Shown one piece after another: positions 52,175 to 60,656 of a DNA stretch of 64,000 nt (position 1 is its first letter; each line of letters begins with the position of its first letter). This DNA is from DATCKG01 sp036562385. GTDB lineage: Bacteria; Bacillota; Sulfobacillia; Symbiobacteriales; Symbiobacteriaceae. Position numbers and translations under genes: made by a program. Location: assembly GCA_036562385.1 (NCBI GenBank), contig DATCKG010000099.1, forward strand, positions 1 through 64,000, given 5' to 3'. The notes beneath the pieces were generated by a model that was given only the letters and a program-made list of their open reading frames with translations, had not been told where the DNA came from and did not search any database.

Positions 52175-52179
52175 TGACT

Positions 52180-52255
52180 TGGTGCGCGGTAGAGGGCTCG
52201 AACCTCTGACCTCATGAACGTCAATCATGCGCTCTCCCAGCTGAGCTAACCGCGC
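52180..52255 (-). tRNA. tRNA-Val (GAC)
   Basis: A full cloverleaf is readable on minus. The 7-bp acceptor stem, D arm, anticodon arm CATGA-TTGACGT-TCATG, and T arm AGAGG-TTCGAGC-CCTCT are all paired. The anticodon is GAC. A CCA end is encoded. Confidence 0.96.
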
Positions 52256-52338
52256 AGGATTTTATTGTCCACCTAGCGACCTGACGGTGCGCTGCTTCCT
52301 CCCGGACCTGACGCGGTGCCGCCAAGCCGCTAGCGGAC

Positions 52339-52414
<76 letters not shown>

Positions 52415-52455
52415 ATGTGCCGGACCGGGCCAAACCCGATCCATGTTCGATGAAC

Positions 52456-52532
52456 TGGTAGCGGTGGGTGGATTCGAACCACCGACACTGCGGGTATGAA
52501 CCGCATGCTCTAGCCAGCTGAGCTACACCGCC
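52456..52532 (-). tRNA. tRNA-Met (CAT), elongator type
   Basis: A cloverleaf on minus with anticodon arm TGCGG-TTCATAC-CCGCA (anticodon CAT). The first acceptor pair is intact and the three G-C pairs of initiator tRNA are absent from the anticodon stem, so it reads as elongator Met. An Ile-lysidine tRNA cannot be fully excluded. CCA is encoded. Confidence 0.9.
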
Positions 52533-52572
52533 ATTTCCCAGTTCCCCGCCCATCGGGAACTGGCGGTTATTG

Positions 52573-52601
52573 ATAGTATCACAGATCGCGGCGTCGCGCA
52601 A
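52573..52601 (-). promoter_or_regulatory. Probable promoter of the tRNA unit
   Basis: On minus, TTGCGC (52601-52596) and TACTAT (52578-52573) are 17 nt apart, about 40 nt before tRNA-Met. A short AGTTCCC/GGGAACT leader hairpin (about 52538-52560) follows. Confidence 0.5.
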
Positions 52602-52625
52602 GTACCTTTCTGCTGTTGCCTGCGA

Positions 52626-53537
52626 TCACACCATTGCCTGCAGCGCAGCCGTCGCAGGCCGCAGGTCCTGCTGCGTGGTCAGCACCGGGGCAAAAAGGTC
52701 TCCGACCTGCTCCAGCCGCGTCCAGATGGTGCGAATGGTACAGCGGGGCGGATCTCCTTCCAGTTCGTCCCAGGTCACCGGCAGGCTGACCGGCGCCCCG
52801 GGCAGGGGACGAACCCCGTAGACTGCCGTGATCGTCTGCCCCCGGCGATTCTGCAGGTAGTCCACGTAGACCTTGCCGGTCCGTCGGGCCACCGTCCGCT
52901 CCAGCGTCACCTTTTCCGGAAATGCCTTCAGCAGAACGCGACCCACTGCCTCGCAGAAGGCGGCCGTATCCCGGTAGGTGTGGTCGGGGGTACAGGGGCA
53001 GAAAATGTGGATGCCTGTCGCCCCGGACAGCTTGGGAAACCCGGTGACTCCGACGGAGTCCAGGATCCGCCGCACCAGACGGGCCAGGATCAGGGCATCC
53101 GCGAACGTGGCTCCCTCGGCCGGGTCCAGGTCGACCACCGCCCAGTCAGGCGTGTCCGGCGAGGCGCAGCGGGAAAGCCACGGGTGCAGTTCGATGGCGC
53201 CCAGGTTGGCCACGTACGCCAGCGCCGCCGGCTCCTCGATCACCAGGAAGCGCAGGATCCGTCCGTCCTCCGCCTCCATGGGCCAGGTGGCAATCCAGTC
53301 CGGTGTGCCCGCGGGAGCGTCCTTATGATAAAACCCCTTGCCATCGATGCCCTCCGGATAGCGGGTCAGCACCACCGGGCGCCCCTTGAGGTGTGGCAGC
53401 AGGTACGGAGCGATGCGGGTATAGTACTCGATGAGTTCCGCCTTGGTGATTCCTTCCTCCGGCCAGTACACCTTCTCCAGGTTGGAGACCAACAGCTCCC
53501 GCCCTGCCACCGCCACCGGCATCCGAACGGCGCTCAT
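52626..53537 (-). CDS. ligD: LigD-type polymerase (NHEJ primase-polymerase)
   Basis: This 303-residue protein is the stand-alone polymerase domain of bacterial LigD. It has SNLEKVYWPEEGITK, KGFYHKDAPAGTPDW, WAVVDLDPAEG with the two catalytic Asp, SGATGIHIFCP and KVYVDYLQN. It fills ends during non-homologous end joining. Its ATG overlaps the stop of the glycine-rich gene. In many bacteria this domain is fused to the ligase; here it is separate. Confidence 0.94.
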   Translation of the reverse strand: MSAVRMPVAVAGRELLVSNLEKVYWPEEGITKAELIEYYTRIAPYLLPHLKGRPVVLTRYPEGIDGKGFYHKDAPAGTPDWIATWPMEAEDGRILRFLVIEEPAALAYVANLGAIELHPWLSRCASPDTPDWAVVDLDPAEGATFADALILARLVRRILDSVGVTGFPKLSGATGIHIFCPCTPDHTYRDTAAFCEAVGRVLLKAFPEKVTLERTVARRTGKVYVDYLQNRRGQTITAVYGVRPLPGAPVSLPVTWDELEGDPPRCTIRTIWTRLEQVGDLFAPVLTTQQDLRPATAALQAMV

Positions 53538-54091
53538 GGAGTCACCTCCCTCACCTGGGCGGGATGGAAGGTGCGAACCACCGCCTCCGCCCGGGGAGCA
53601 TCCTGCTCTGTCACCTGGACCGCCAGCACCGCCGCCTGTCCGGCCTCCTCGGACAAGGCGTCGGCCAGGCCACCCAGGAGGGACCCCAGCCCCGCTCCGG
53701 CCAGAGTGGTTACCGTCGGAGATGCGCTGATGAGCGGTCCCCCCAGGCCGGGAAAGACGTAGGTGGCCGCGAGCATCCCGGCAGTCGCTCCGATGCTGGC
53801 TCCCACCGCGACGCCGGTGCCCAGCCCGGCCTCATCCCCGTCAGGACGGTTCTCGCCGACAGCAGGCCGGGAGGTAAACAGGGTGACGGCCGCCTTCAGC
53901 CCGCTTTGGCGCAGGGTATCGGCACAAGCCGCTGCCTCCCGGGCCTCCCGGAAGACGGCCACCAGGGTGACCCGCCGCCCCATCTCCAGGCTTGCGTCTG
54001 TTTCGTCGGGCTCCCAGGTCACGGGTTCATCCGGATCCTCCGGGGAACTCTCGCGGTCCTGCCGCAGATCTTCGTCCGGAGTCCATGCCAT
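53534..54091 (-). CDS. Glycine-zipper protein inside the NHEJ operon
   Basis: This is a 185-residue protein. The first 45 residues are acidic. Residues about 40-65 (RVTLVAVFREAREAAACADTL) resemble the N-terminal part of general stress protein 17M-type domains. Residues about 90-150 hold a Gly/Ala-rich hydrophobic pair of segments like a glycine zipper. It is placed between ligase and polymerase and overlaps the polymerase start by 4 nt (ATGA). Its role is unknown; a stress or membrane link is inference. The ATG at 54091 follows AGGAGGG. Confidence 0.75.
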   Translation of the reverse strand: MAWTPDEDLRQDRESSPEDPDEPVTWEPDETDASLEMGRRVTLVAVFREAREAAACADTLRQSGLKAAVTLFTSRPAVGENRPDGDEAGLGTGVAVGASIGATAGMLAATYVFPGLGGPLISASPTVTTLAGAGLGSLLGGLADALSEEAGQAAVLAVQVTEQDAPRAEAVVRTFHPAQVREVTP

Positions 54092-54102
54092 GCAAATCCC
54101 TC

Positions 54103-55047
54103 CTATTGCAGTCGGGCGGCTTCGGCGAGGCGGCTGGAGAACCCCACCAGCACAGGGTCCCGCAGCCGCAGGTCCTCCGTCCACTCGGAGAACTCCACCT
54201 CCACGGTCAGGACCGGCTCCGTCCAGACCACCGGTCCCGGATCCCTGGCAAACCGATCCCGGAGGGACGGCACCCGGGGAAAGGGACAGGGGCCGGGCCT
54301 TAGATGGGTGCGAAGCAGGTCCAGATCCTCCGGGCGGATGCCGGTACCCACCCGTCCGATGTAGACAAGCTCATTCTCCCGGAACGCGCCCAGAAGCAGG
54401 CTGCCGGGGCGGCCCGCAGGCGCCGTATACCCGCAGACCGCCGCCAGGATCCGCTGCCGGCGTTTGATCTTCACCCAGTCCCGGGACCGGATGCCCGGCT
54501 GGTAGGTGCTTCCGAGTCGCTTGGCCACAACCCCCTCCAGCCCGTGCTCCACCGCCGCCTGAAACAGATCGGGCCCCTGCTCCCCTGGAAAGGAGTCCAC
54601 CACCTGCCAGGCAGGACCGGGCGGTACCACCTCCTGCAGGAGGCGAAGCCGCTCCTCGATCGGCACCTGATACAAGGGCCTGTGGCCGTGTTCCAGCAGG
54701 TCGAAGATCATCAGGACCGCCGGGTGGCTCCGCACCTTGCCCGGATCGGCCCTGCCTCCGCCTGTGTCCCGTTCCAGGATGCCAGCGAAGCTGGGCTTGC
54801 CGTCCCGAAGCACCACGATCTCCCCGTCCAGCACCGCCCGGCTGCCGCCGAGGGCCGCGCCCAGGCCGTCCAGTTCGGGAAAAAGCAGCGTCCTGTCCCT
54901 CCCCCGCCGGCTCCAGTGCCGGACCCGTCCGGACTCCACCAAGGTCAGGTTCCGGACGCCGTCCCATTTCACCTGGTAAAGCCAGCCGCTGTCTTCAAGG
55001 GGAGCCGGGGCGCGGCTCAGCAGCATGGGGGAAAAGGGCAGCCGCAT
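54103..55047 (-). CDS. ATP-dependent DNA ligase (LigD ligase domain)
   Basis: This 314-residue ligase has the nucleotidyl motif KWDGVRN (Lys27 forms the AMP adduct), LDGEIVVL, FDLL, GLEGVVAK and DWVKIKRR, then an OB-fold domain with GRVGTGI and VEVEFSEWT. It seals breaks in NHEJ. Its start overlaps the ku stop (TAATG), so it is translationally coupled to ku. Confidence 0.95.
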   Translation of the reverse strand: MRLPFSPMLLSRAPAPLEDSGWLYQVKWDGVRNLTLVESGRVRHWSRRGRDRTLLFPELDGLGAALGGSRAVLDGEIVVLRDGKPSFAGILERDTGGGRADPGKVRSHPAVLMIFDLLEHGHRPLYQVPIEERLRLLQEVVPPGPAWQVVDSFPGEQGPDLFQAAVEHGLEGVVAKRLGSTYQPGIRSRDWVKIKRRQRILAAVCGYTAPAGRPGSLLLGAFRENELVYIGRVGTGIRPEDLDLLRTHLRPGPCPFPRVPSLRDRFARDPGPVVWTEPVLTVEVEFSEWTEDLRLRDPVLVGFSSRLAEAARLQ

Positions 55048-56093
55048 TATCCCCCCTCCGGAGTGACCCCTGGCGCCCCCGGGGAACTGGACTGATCCGG
55101 GAGGGTCGGGGCGGCAGGGGTCTCGGCCGGGCGTGAACCACCTGGGCCGGTGGCGGCGGTCTTCGGCGCGCCCGGTGCGGCCGCGCCGGGACGGGGGACG
55201 CCCGGACCGGGCGGGGGCGCCTGAGGCCGGGCCCTGCCAGGGGGGCCGGGCGCCCGGGCGCCGTCCGGCAGCCGCGGTGCCGCCGCCGGCCGGGCCCCGC
55301 CGGTCCCTTCCTCCTGGCGGGCTTTCTGTGCCTCCTCGATGGAGGCCCGCAGGGCCGTCATGAGGTCCACCACCTCGGTGCGCACCGGCGCTTCCGCCAC
55401 CGGGGCCACGTCCTCGCCGGCCACCTTGGCCTCGATGAGAGACAGCACCTGCGCACGGTAGCGGTTTTCGTACTTCTCGGGGGTAAAGTCGGCGGAAAGG
55501 CGGCTGACCAGGTCAACGGCCATCTCCACTTCCCGGGGATTCAGTTCCGGCTCGACGAGGCCCGTCAGCCCCGCGGGTGAGCGGATCTCCTCCGGAAAAT
55601 GCATGGTCTCCAGCACCAGCACGCGGCCCTGGAAGACCCGGATGGCTGCCAAAGATTCCCGGGTGCGGATCACCACACGGGCAATGGCGATGCGGCCGGT
55701 CTCTTCCATGGCCCGGCGCAGCAGCGCATAGGCACGGGCGCCCCCCTCCCCGGGCTCCAGGTAATAGGTGCGGTCAAAGTAGATGGGATCGATCTGCTCC
55801 AAGCGCACGAAATCGACGATCTCCACGGTGTGGGCCGCCGCCACCGGAATGCGTTCCAGTTCCTCCGGAGAGACCACCACGTAGCGCCCCTTCTCATATT
55901 CAAAGCCCTTGACGATCTCCTCCCCGGACACCTCCCGGTCACAGGCGGGGCACCATTTCCGGTACTGCACCGGAGTCCGGCACGGCTCGTGAAGCAGGTG
56001 AAACCGCACATCCCGGTCCTCCGTAGCCGCGTACAGCTTGACCGGAATCGTCACCAGTCCGAAGGTGATGGACCCTTTCCACAGGGACCGCAC
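55047..56093 (-). CDS. ku: Ku DNA end-binding protein with a long Pro/Ala-rich tail
   Basis: Ku forms the homodimeric ring that binds double-strand ends and recruits ligase. The 348-residue protein begins with the family pattern VRSLWKGSITFGLV and has a zinc-like CPACDRE segment and the core through about residue 255. A low-complexity Pro/Ala/Gly tail of about 75-90 residues follows, longer than usual. The GTG at 56093 follows AAAAGGGGG; an ATG at 56132 is possible. It is the first gene of the ku-ligase-glycine zipper-polymerase operon. Confidence 0.95.
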   Translation of the reverse strand: MRSLWKGSITFGLVTIPVKLYAATEDRDVRFHLLHEPCRTPVQYRKWCPACDREVSGEEIVKGFEYEKGRYVVVSPEELERIPVAAAHTVEIVDFVRLEQIDPIYFDRTYYLEPGEGGARAYALLRRAMEETGRIAIARVVIRTRESLAAIRVFQGRVLVLETMHFPEEIRSPAGLTGLVEPELNPREVEMAVDLVSRLSADFTPEKYENRYRAQVLSLIEAKVAGEDVAPVAEAPVRTEVVDLMTALRASIEEAQKARQEEGTGGARPAAAPRLPDGARAPGPPGRARPQAPPPGPGVPRPGAAAPGAPKTAATGPGGSRPAETPAAPTLPDQSSSPGAPGVTPEGG

Positions 56094-56130
56094 CGCCGTA
56101 CCCCCTTTTCTGCCCACATCGGTTTCCGCC

Positions 56131-56164
56131 ACATAGTGTCACCCAGGGCGGAAACACTATATGT
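56131..56164 (-). promoter_or_regulatory. Inverted repeat upstream of ku
   Basis: ACATAGTGT (56131-56139) and ACACTATATGT (56154-56164) form an imperfect inverted repeat about 40-70 nt before the ku start, in a locally AT-rich stretch. It may be an operator or overlap the promoter. No clear sigma-G or sigma-A hexamers fit well. Confidence 0.4.
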
Positions 56165-56251
56165 CACGCAGCCGGTGGCAAATCCAGGGGCGGCGGTTTT
56201 TCGCGCAAAACAACACGGACCGGTTGGGCACCGGTCCGGCGTCTCGGACTG

Positions 56252-56737
56252 TCACTCGACGTCGTCGTCGCAGGCGTCGTGATGCGCCGCGTCGTGCTCC
56301 TCTTCGCGTCCACAGGGTCGGGACGGACGCTCCCGGCCACCCTGGTGGTGGCGTTCGTTCCGGCAGCGGTGCTGCCGCCAGGCGCAGAACCGATCCATGA
56401 GCTGCGGCGCCAGGTCGATCAGCCGGTCGATGGGCTGGGTCCCGTCCACCGGCAGCATCCGGACCTGCTCCCCGTCCACCACCAGAAAGCCCACCGGATG
56501 AACGGATACGCCGGCGCCGCTGCCGCCGCCGAACGGGTAATCGGTCACCGGGGTTTCCGCTTCCACCGAAAATTCACTGCCGCCAGCGGCAAATCCGAAG
56601 CAGACGCGGGAGACCGGAATGATCACCGTGCCGGTCTGGGTTTCCACCGGATCACCGACCACGGTGTTGACGTCCACCATGCTCTTGATGCTTTCCATCG
56701 CCGTCTTCATCAGCGCCTGAATCGGGTGCTCCGACAC
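56252..56737 (-). CDS. ytfJ: GerW-family sporulation protein YtfJ with a His/Cys/Asp tail
   Basis: This 161-residue protein matches YtfJ: MKTAMESIKSMVDVNTVVGDPVE-like opening, TVIIPVSRVCFGFAAGGSEF, FGGGSGAGVSVHPVGFLVV. YtfJ is a forespore or germination-linked protein. The tail (118-161) is unusual. It has four Cys, six His and many acidic residues, suggesting metal binding. The GTG start lies inside the end of the ytfI gene (86-nt overlap). Confidence 0.93.
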   Translation of the reverse strand: MSEHPIQALMKTAMESIKSMVDVNTVVGDPVETQTGTVIIPVSRVCFGFAAGGSEFSVEAETPVTDYPFGGGSGAGVSVHPVGFLVVDGEQVRMLPVDGTQPIDRLIDLAPQLMDRFCAWRQHRCRNERHHQGGRERPSRPCGREEEHDAAHHDACDDDVE

Positions 56738-57356
56738 TGCCCTCCACCCCCTTGCTGCGCCTCCGCTTCAGCCAGGCCGCCAGGACCGGTTCCCGGCGCA
56801 CCCGGTACAGCGACCAGATTCCCGCCACGATAGCGTCTCCCAGCCGGAAGGTGAGTATGCAGTCCAGCCGGATACGCCACACCAGTTCCTGAAAGGAGGG
56901 CGTCACCCGCATCCGCAGGCCCGACCGGGGCAACCGCATCCATCGGGAGACAACCCCCAGCGCCGTACTCATCACGGCGTAGGTGACACCGGTCAGGAGG
57001 GCCGAGACCATGGCATCGCCGCCTCCCACCATCACGGACAGGTCCAGGGAGCGGCAGCGCATGCGCCGAAGCAGGTACCTGACCGGTGGCTCCAGCGTCG
57101 TCAGCAGGTGTTTCCAGGGAGGCCCCGTGTGGCCTCCCTCAGTCCGGTGCGGCGCGGTCACAGCCAGATCCAGTGCCTGGGCCCGCTGCAGGGACGCGGC
57201 CAGGTCCAGTTCCCTGCGCCTTTTCCACCAGGCCACCCCCACCTCCGTTCGCAACGTAGCCTGGCCGTTGTGCTGGCGAAGCTGCACGCGGACCTGCACC
57301 GGCAGGAACCACAGCAGCAGGGCGGCCACCACCAACGCCACCGGGAGCACCGCCAC
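56652..57356 (-). CDS. DUF2953 protein (YtfI-like)
   Basis: This protein of about 234 residues has an N-terminal membrane helix (about 3-20) followed by a mixed domain with ELVWRIRLDCILTFRLGDAI near the end, typical of DUF2953. It precedes and overlaps ytfJ, as ytfI precedes ytfJ in Bacillus. The GTG at 57356 follows GGTGGAGG; the start is uncertain by about 20 residues. The last 30 residues are hydrophilic and read out of frame over the ytfJ start. Confidence 0.8.
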   Translation of the reverse strand: MAVLPVALVVAALLLWFLPVQVRVQLRQHNGQATLRTEVGVAWWKRRRELDLAASLQRAQALDLAVTAPHRTEGGHTGPPWKHLLTTLEPPVRYLLRRMRCRSLDLSVMVGGGDAMVSALLTGVTYAVMSTALGVVSRWMRLPRSGLRMRVTPSFQELVWRIRLDCILTFRLGDAIVAGIWSLYRVRREPVLAAWLKRRRSKGVEGSVGAPDSGADEDGDGKHQEHGGRQHRGR

Positions 57357-57429
57357 AGACCACACCTCCACCTGCTTCCGTTGCCACCCCCGGTGAGTTT
57401 TTCCAACCCGCTCCGGCCCCATACAGCAA

Positions 57430-57458
57430 ACGGAGCGGAGTCACCGACTCCGCTCCGT
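57430..57458 (-). terminator. Terminator of the HAD gene
   Basis: A perfect 13-bp stem (57430-57442 with 57446-57458) with a 3-nt loop, directly at the HAD stop, is followed by TTGCTGT on minus. Confidence 0.8.
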
Positions 57459-58204
57459 CATCGACGCGCGCTGTTCGGAAGGCTCTCCAGGGGCAGCCGG
57501 AACCAGTCCGCCACCACCTTGGGCACCTCGTGGATCCCCTCCACCCGCCGGTAGCGGGGATGGTTTGGATTGATTTCGCCGTCATCGTACGCCCAGGTCT
57601 CGGCCGGCACGTGGATCGCCAGCAATCCCAGGGCCAGGCCCGGGCGAATGTCGGAGTGAACCGAGTTGCCGACCACAAAGCACCGGGCCGGATCCCGATC
57701 CGCCAGGGCTGCCCGCAGCACCTCCGGCGTCTTTTCCGGCACGATGCACATGCCGTGGATAAGGTGGGTCAGCCCGCTTTCCCGGATTTTCCGGAACTGC
57801 ACCTCGTGATCGCCGGCGGTCCAGATCAGCACCTCAAAGCCCCGGGTGTGCAGCCAGGTGAGCACCTCCGGTGCCCCGGGCAGAATCTCCTGCCGCACCT
57901 CATAGGGAATGCGGCAGGCCCGCACCACTTCCGCCTCCGTCTCCGGATCCACCGGTACCCCGGCCCTGGCCGCGAACTCCCGGTAGCAGGTAAGCCAGGC
58001 GGTGGGCAGCGACTCGCGCCCCAGCCCCATCCGGCGGGCCGTGGCCAGGTCCAGTTCCCGCCCCCGGATCCTCACCTGCTCCGGGTCGGCTCCGGTGGCC
58101 CGGGCGATCAGCCGACAGTTGATCTCCTCGGTTTCCGTAAAATACCGGATGTTCTCGGCGATGGTATCATCCCAGTCCACAAAGGCGTGTCCCACAAACC
58201 CCAT
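57458..58204 (-). CDS. HAD-superfamily hydrolase
   Basis: This 248-residue protein has HAD motif I FVDWDDT (9-15), motif II near LIWTAG, a Lys near 158 (PEKTPE) and motif IV VVGNSVHSDI. A helical cap domain (about 18-105) places it in subfamily I. It is a probable phosphatase with unknown substrate. The ATG is close to the scpB stop (16 nt), so it may be co-transcribed with scpA-scpB. Confidence 0.88.
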   Translation of the reverse strand: MGFVGHAFVDWDDTIAENIRYFTETEEINCRLIARATGADPEQVRIRGRELDLATARRMGLGRESLPTAWLTCYREFAARAGVPVDPETEAEVVRACRIPYEVRQEILPGAPEVLTWLHTRGFEVLIWTAGDHEVQFRKIRESGLTHLIHGMCIVPEKTPEVLRAALADRDPARCFVVGNSVHSDIRPGLALGLLAIHVPAETWAYDDGEINPNHPRYRRVEGIHEVPKVVADWFRLPLESLPNSARR

Positions 58205-58219
58205 CTGAGCCGCTCCTTC

Positions 58220-58792
58220 TCACCCGACCCGGGATGAGCGCTCCTCGCCTTCCCGGCGCTTCAAAATCAGACCGGCGTCGCTGGTATCCAGGGAGACCGG
58301 CGGCAGTTCGCTGAGGTCCCGCAGCCCGAAGTACTGCAGAAACTCCTGGGTCGTGCCATAGAGCACCGGACGGCCCGGCGCGTCCTTGCGACCCACCTCT
58401 CGAATCAGCCGCCGCTCCAGCAGCATCTCCACCACCCGGTCCACCTTCACCCCGCGGATTGCCTCAATCTCCGGCTTGGTGATGGGCTGCCGGTACGCGA
58501 TAATGGCCAGGGTTTCCAGCGCGGCGTGGCTGAGCCCCCGGGACTTGGGCTGCAGCAGCCGCTCCACATATTCTGCGTACTCGGGCCGGGTGGTGAGAAC
58601 ATATCCCCCTGCCATCTCCCGGATGCACAGGCCCCGGCCCGGCTGGTCGTACTGCTTACGGAGATCCTCCATGAGGATGCGGGCCTCCCGCTCCTCAAGG
58701 CCCATCACCTCGGCGATCCGCCGAATCGTCAGCGGCTCCGGAGAGGCCAGCAGGATCGCCTCCAGGATGGCTGTGCCGTGCTTCCAGATCAT
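58220..58792 (-). CDS. scpB: Segregation and condensation protein B
   Basis: This 190-residue protein has two winged-helix domains (about 8-75 and 85-165), with LETLAIIAYRQPITKPEIEAIRGV, the ScpB signature. It works with ScpA and SMC in chromosome condensation. Its ATG overlaps the scpA TGA (ATGA). Confidence 0.97.
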   Translation of the reverse strand: MIWKHGTAILEAILLASPEPLTIRRIAEVMGLEEREARILMEDLRKQYDQPGRGLCIREMAGGYVLTTRPEYAEYVERLLQPKSRGLSHAALETLAIIAYRQPITKPEIEAIRGVKVDRVVEMLLERRLIREVGRKDAPGRPVLYGTTQEFLQYFGLRDLSELPPVSLDTSDAGLILKRREGEERSSRVG

Positions 58793-59619
58793 CGCTCAGC
58801 GGGGAGTTCCCCCGCCCCCCCTTCTGTCTGATCCTCACCCTGCACCCCTGCGGATATGGCTCCTTCCGGTTCACTGCCGGCCGGGCGGATCCAGATCTCG
58901 CCGAAAAGCCGTTCCTGCACAGCAACAGCCCGGCGCTGCCGGATCAGTTCCAGCAGGGCCAGAAAGGTAACCACCACTTCCCGGCGGGACCCGCCCCGTG
59001 TAAACAGCTCGCGAAAACGGAGGCCGCCCGGGCTGCGGGACAGGAGAAAGCTGATCTCCCGCACCTTTTCCCGCAGCGGAATCTCCTCCCGGGGTACCTC
59101 CCGCCAGTTCCATTCCTCCCGCAGGACCTCCTGGAAGGCCCTGACCAGATCCTCCAGCGTGAGCCCCTGCAGGGGCGGCGGTCCCTGGACCTCCTCGCAA
59201 AAGAAGCCCCGGGTGTAGATCCGGGCCATCTTCTGCTCCAGTTCCCTGAGCGCCTCGGCCGCCTCTCGGTACTGGCTGTAGGCCACCAACTGCCGGACCA
59301 GTTCCTCCCGGGGATCCTGGGGTTCCTCCTCGGGCAGTTCCTCCGTGATCCGGGGCGGCCTGGGCAGCAGCATCCGGCTCTTGATATCCAACAAGGTCGC
59401 CGCCATCACCAGAAACTCGCTGGCCCGGTCGATGTCCACGGTGGAGAGGTCCTGAATGATCTCCAGGTACTGTTCGGTGATCTGCGCGATGGGAATGTCG
59501 TAGATGTTGATCTCCGCACGGCGGATCAGGTGGAGCAGCAGGTCCAGGGGACCCTCGAAGTTCGCCAGGTGGACCGTATAGCTTTCCGGCCGCCCGAGCA
59601 GTGCCCCGGAACCCTCCAT
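58789..59619 (-). CDS. scpA: Segregation and condensation protein A
   Basis: This 276-residue kleisin has the N-terminal SMC-binding helices with FEGPLDLLLHLIRRAEINIYDIPIAQIT and FLVMAATLLDIKSRMLLP, and a C-terminal winged helix (about 195-255). The ATG at 59619 follows GGGAGGTG. It is the first of the scpA-scpB pair. Confidence 0.97.
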   Translation of the reverse strand: MEGSGALLGRPESYTVHLANFEGPLDLLLHLIRRAEINIYDIPIAQITEQYLEIIQDLSTVDIDRASEFLVMAATLLDIKSRMLLPRPPRITEELPEEEPQDPREELVRQLVAYSQYREAAEALRELEQKMARIYTRGFFCEEVQGPPPLQGLTLEDLVRAFQEVLREEWNWREVPREEIPLREKVREISFLLSRSPGGLRFRELFTRGGSRREVVVTFLALLELIRQRRAVAVQERLFGEIWIRPAGSEPEGAISAGVQGEDQTEGGAGELPAER

Positions 59620-59666
59620 CGCTCTCACCTCCCGCTGTGCCGGCCCGATTCAGCCTCCGGACCCTC

Positions 59667-60440
59667 TTAGTTTTGATCAGGTGTCAGCTTTCCGTCAAGT
59701 ACGCCAACACCGCCCTGTCCGGCGCCGGCCTCCGCGCCCGAGCGGGCCCTGGCAACGGCCGCCTGGGCCAACAGTCCGGTGGAGTCCAGCACCGGGACGG
59801 AGATGTCGCCGCTTGCCAGCACCAGGGGAATCTCGGTGCAGCCTGCGATCACCACGCGGGCACCCCGAGCCACCAGTCGCTCGGCCACCGCCCGCGCCCG
59901 GGCACGCAGGTCCTGGCCCCGATAGCCGGCTTTGACCCCCTGCGGGCCGTATATGATGTCCATGACCTCGGCCTGGTCCGCCTCATCCGGCGTGATGAGC
60001 TGAAGCCCGTGCCGGGCGAGCGCCCGGTGGTACAGGCCCGACTGGATGGTCCCGGTAGTGGCCATAAGGCCGGCCGCATCGCCAGGGGACAGCACCTGCC
60101 GGGCCGCCTGTGCCGTAATCTCGATCATGTCCAGGACGGGGATGCCGGCCGCTTCCTCGATCTGCCGGACGAAGTAGTGGGCGGTGTTGCACGGCATGAT
60201 CAGGAAGTCACACCCCGCCCGGGCCAGCCGGCAGGCACTTTCCACCAGGGCCGGGGTGGGATCCGGACCCTTCCCAAGTAGAAAGGCGGTCCGGTCCGGA
60301 ATGGCCGGATTGCTGTCGATGATGACGTGCAGATGCTCCTGGTCGCTGCGGGCCGGCGTTGCGTCGATCAGCTTTTGGAACAGATCACAGGTGGCCTGGG
60401 GGCCCATCCCGCCCAGGACACCGATGGTCAGGGTCGCCAT
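59667..60440 (-). CDS. Aspartate/glutamate racemase family protein
   Basis: This 257-residue protein has the two catalytic cysteines in MPCNTAH (about 83-89) and AGCTEIP (about 195-201), and GVLGGMGPQAT at the start. It is probably a cofactor-independent amino-acid racemase (aspartate type). The ATG at 60440 follows GGGGTGAGAGG; longer frames upstream lack good sites. Confidence 0.92.
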   Translation of the reverse strand: MATLTIGVLGGMGPQATCDLFQKLIDATPARSDQEHLHVIIDSNPAIPDRTAFLLGKGPDPTPALVESACRLARAGCDFLIMPCNTAHYFVRQIEEAAGIPVLDMIEITAQAARQVLSPGDAAGLMATTGTIQSGLYHRALARHGLQLITPDEADQAEVMDIIYGPQGVKAGYRGQDLRARARAVAERLVARGARVVIAGCTEIPLVLASGDISVPVLDSTGLLAQAAVARARSGAEAGAGQGGVGVLDGKLTPDQN

Positions 60441-60594
60441 CCTCTCACCCCGCCATGCCGTTGGATTGTCCGTTGCTTGCTGCTGCGTCTGCTTCGACTG
60501 TCTTCGGAGGGAATGGCATGATCGAAGATTTTCCCCGCCGGACAGCGACTCCTCTGCTGCCGTCACCTTACCGACCCGATTTGACCCGAAAGGA

Positions 60595-60627
60595 GGAGGC
60601 CGGTGGACCCGATGAACCACGGCCTCC
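60595..60627 (-). terminator. Possible terminator of the tRNA nucleotidyltransferase gene
   Basis: GGAGGCCG (60595-60602) pairs with CGGCCTCC (60620-60627) about 30 nt after the stop. On minus the following sequence is T-poor, so this is tentative. Confidence 0.45.
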
Positions 60628-60656
60628 CTACCCCTTCTGTACCCGAAAGGACACGG

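Larger units (their letters stand above)
51884..52179. other. Leader of the 49-residue gene and tRNA terminator region
   Basis: This region holds the promoter of the small gene, a leader of about 175 nt with a GGCGG/CCGCC hairpin just before the ribosome binding site, and the hairpin that follows the tRNA genes. No other gene was seen. Confidence 0.5.

Noticed and set aside
52456..52532. Initiator tRNA-fMet
   Set aside because: The first acceptor pair is intact and the anticodon stem lacks the three G-C pairs, so elongator Met fits better.
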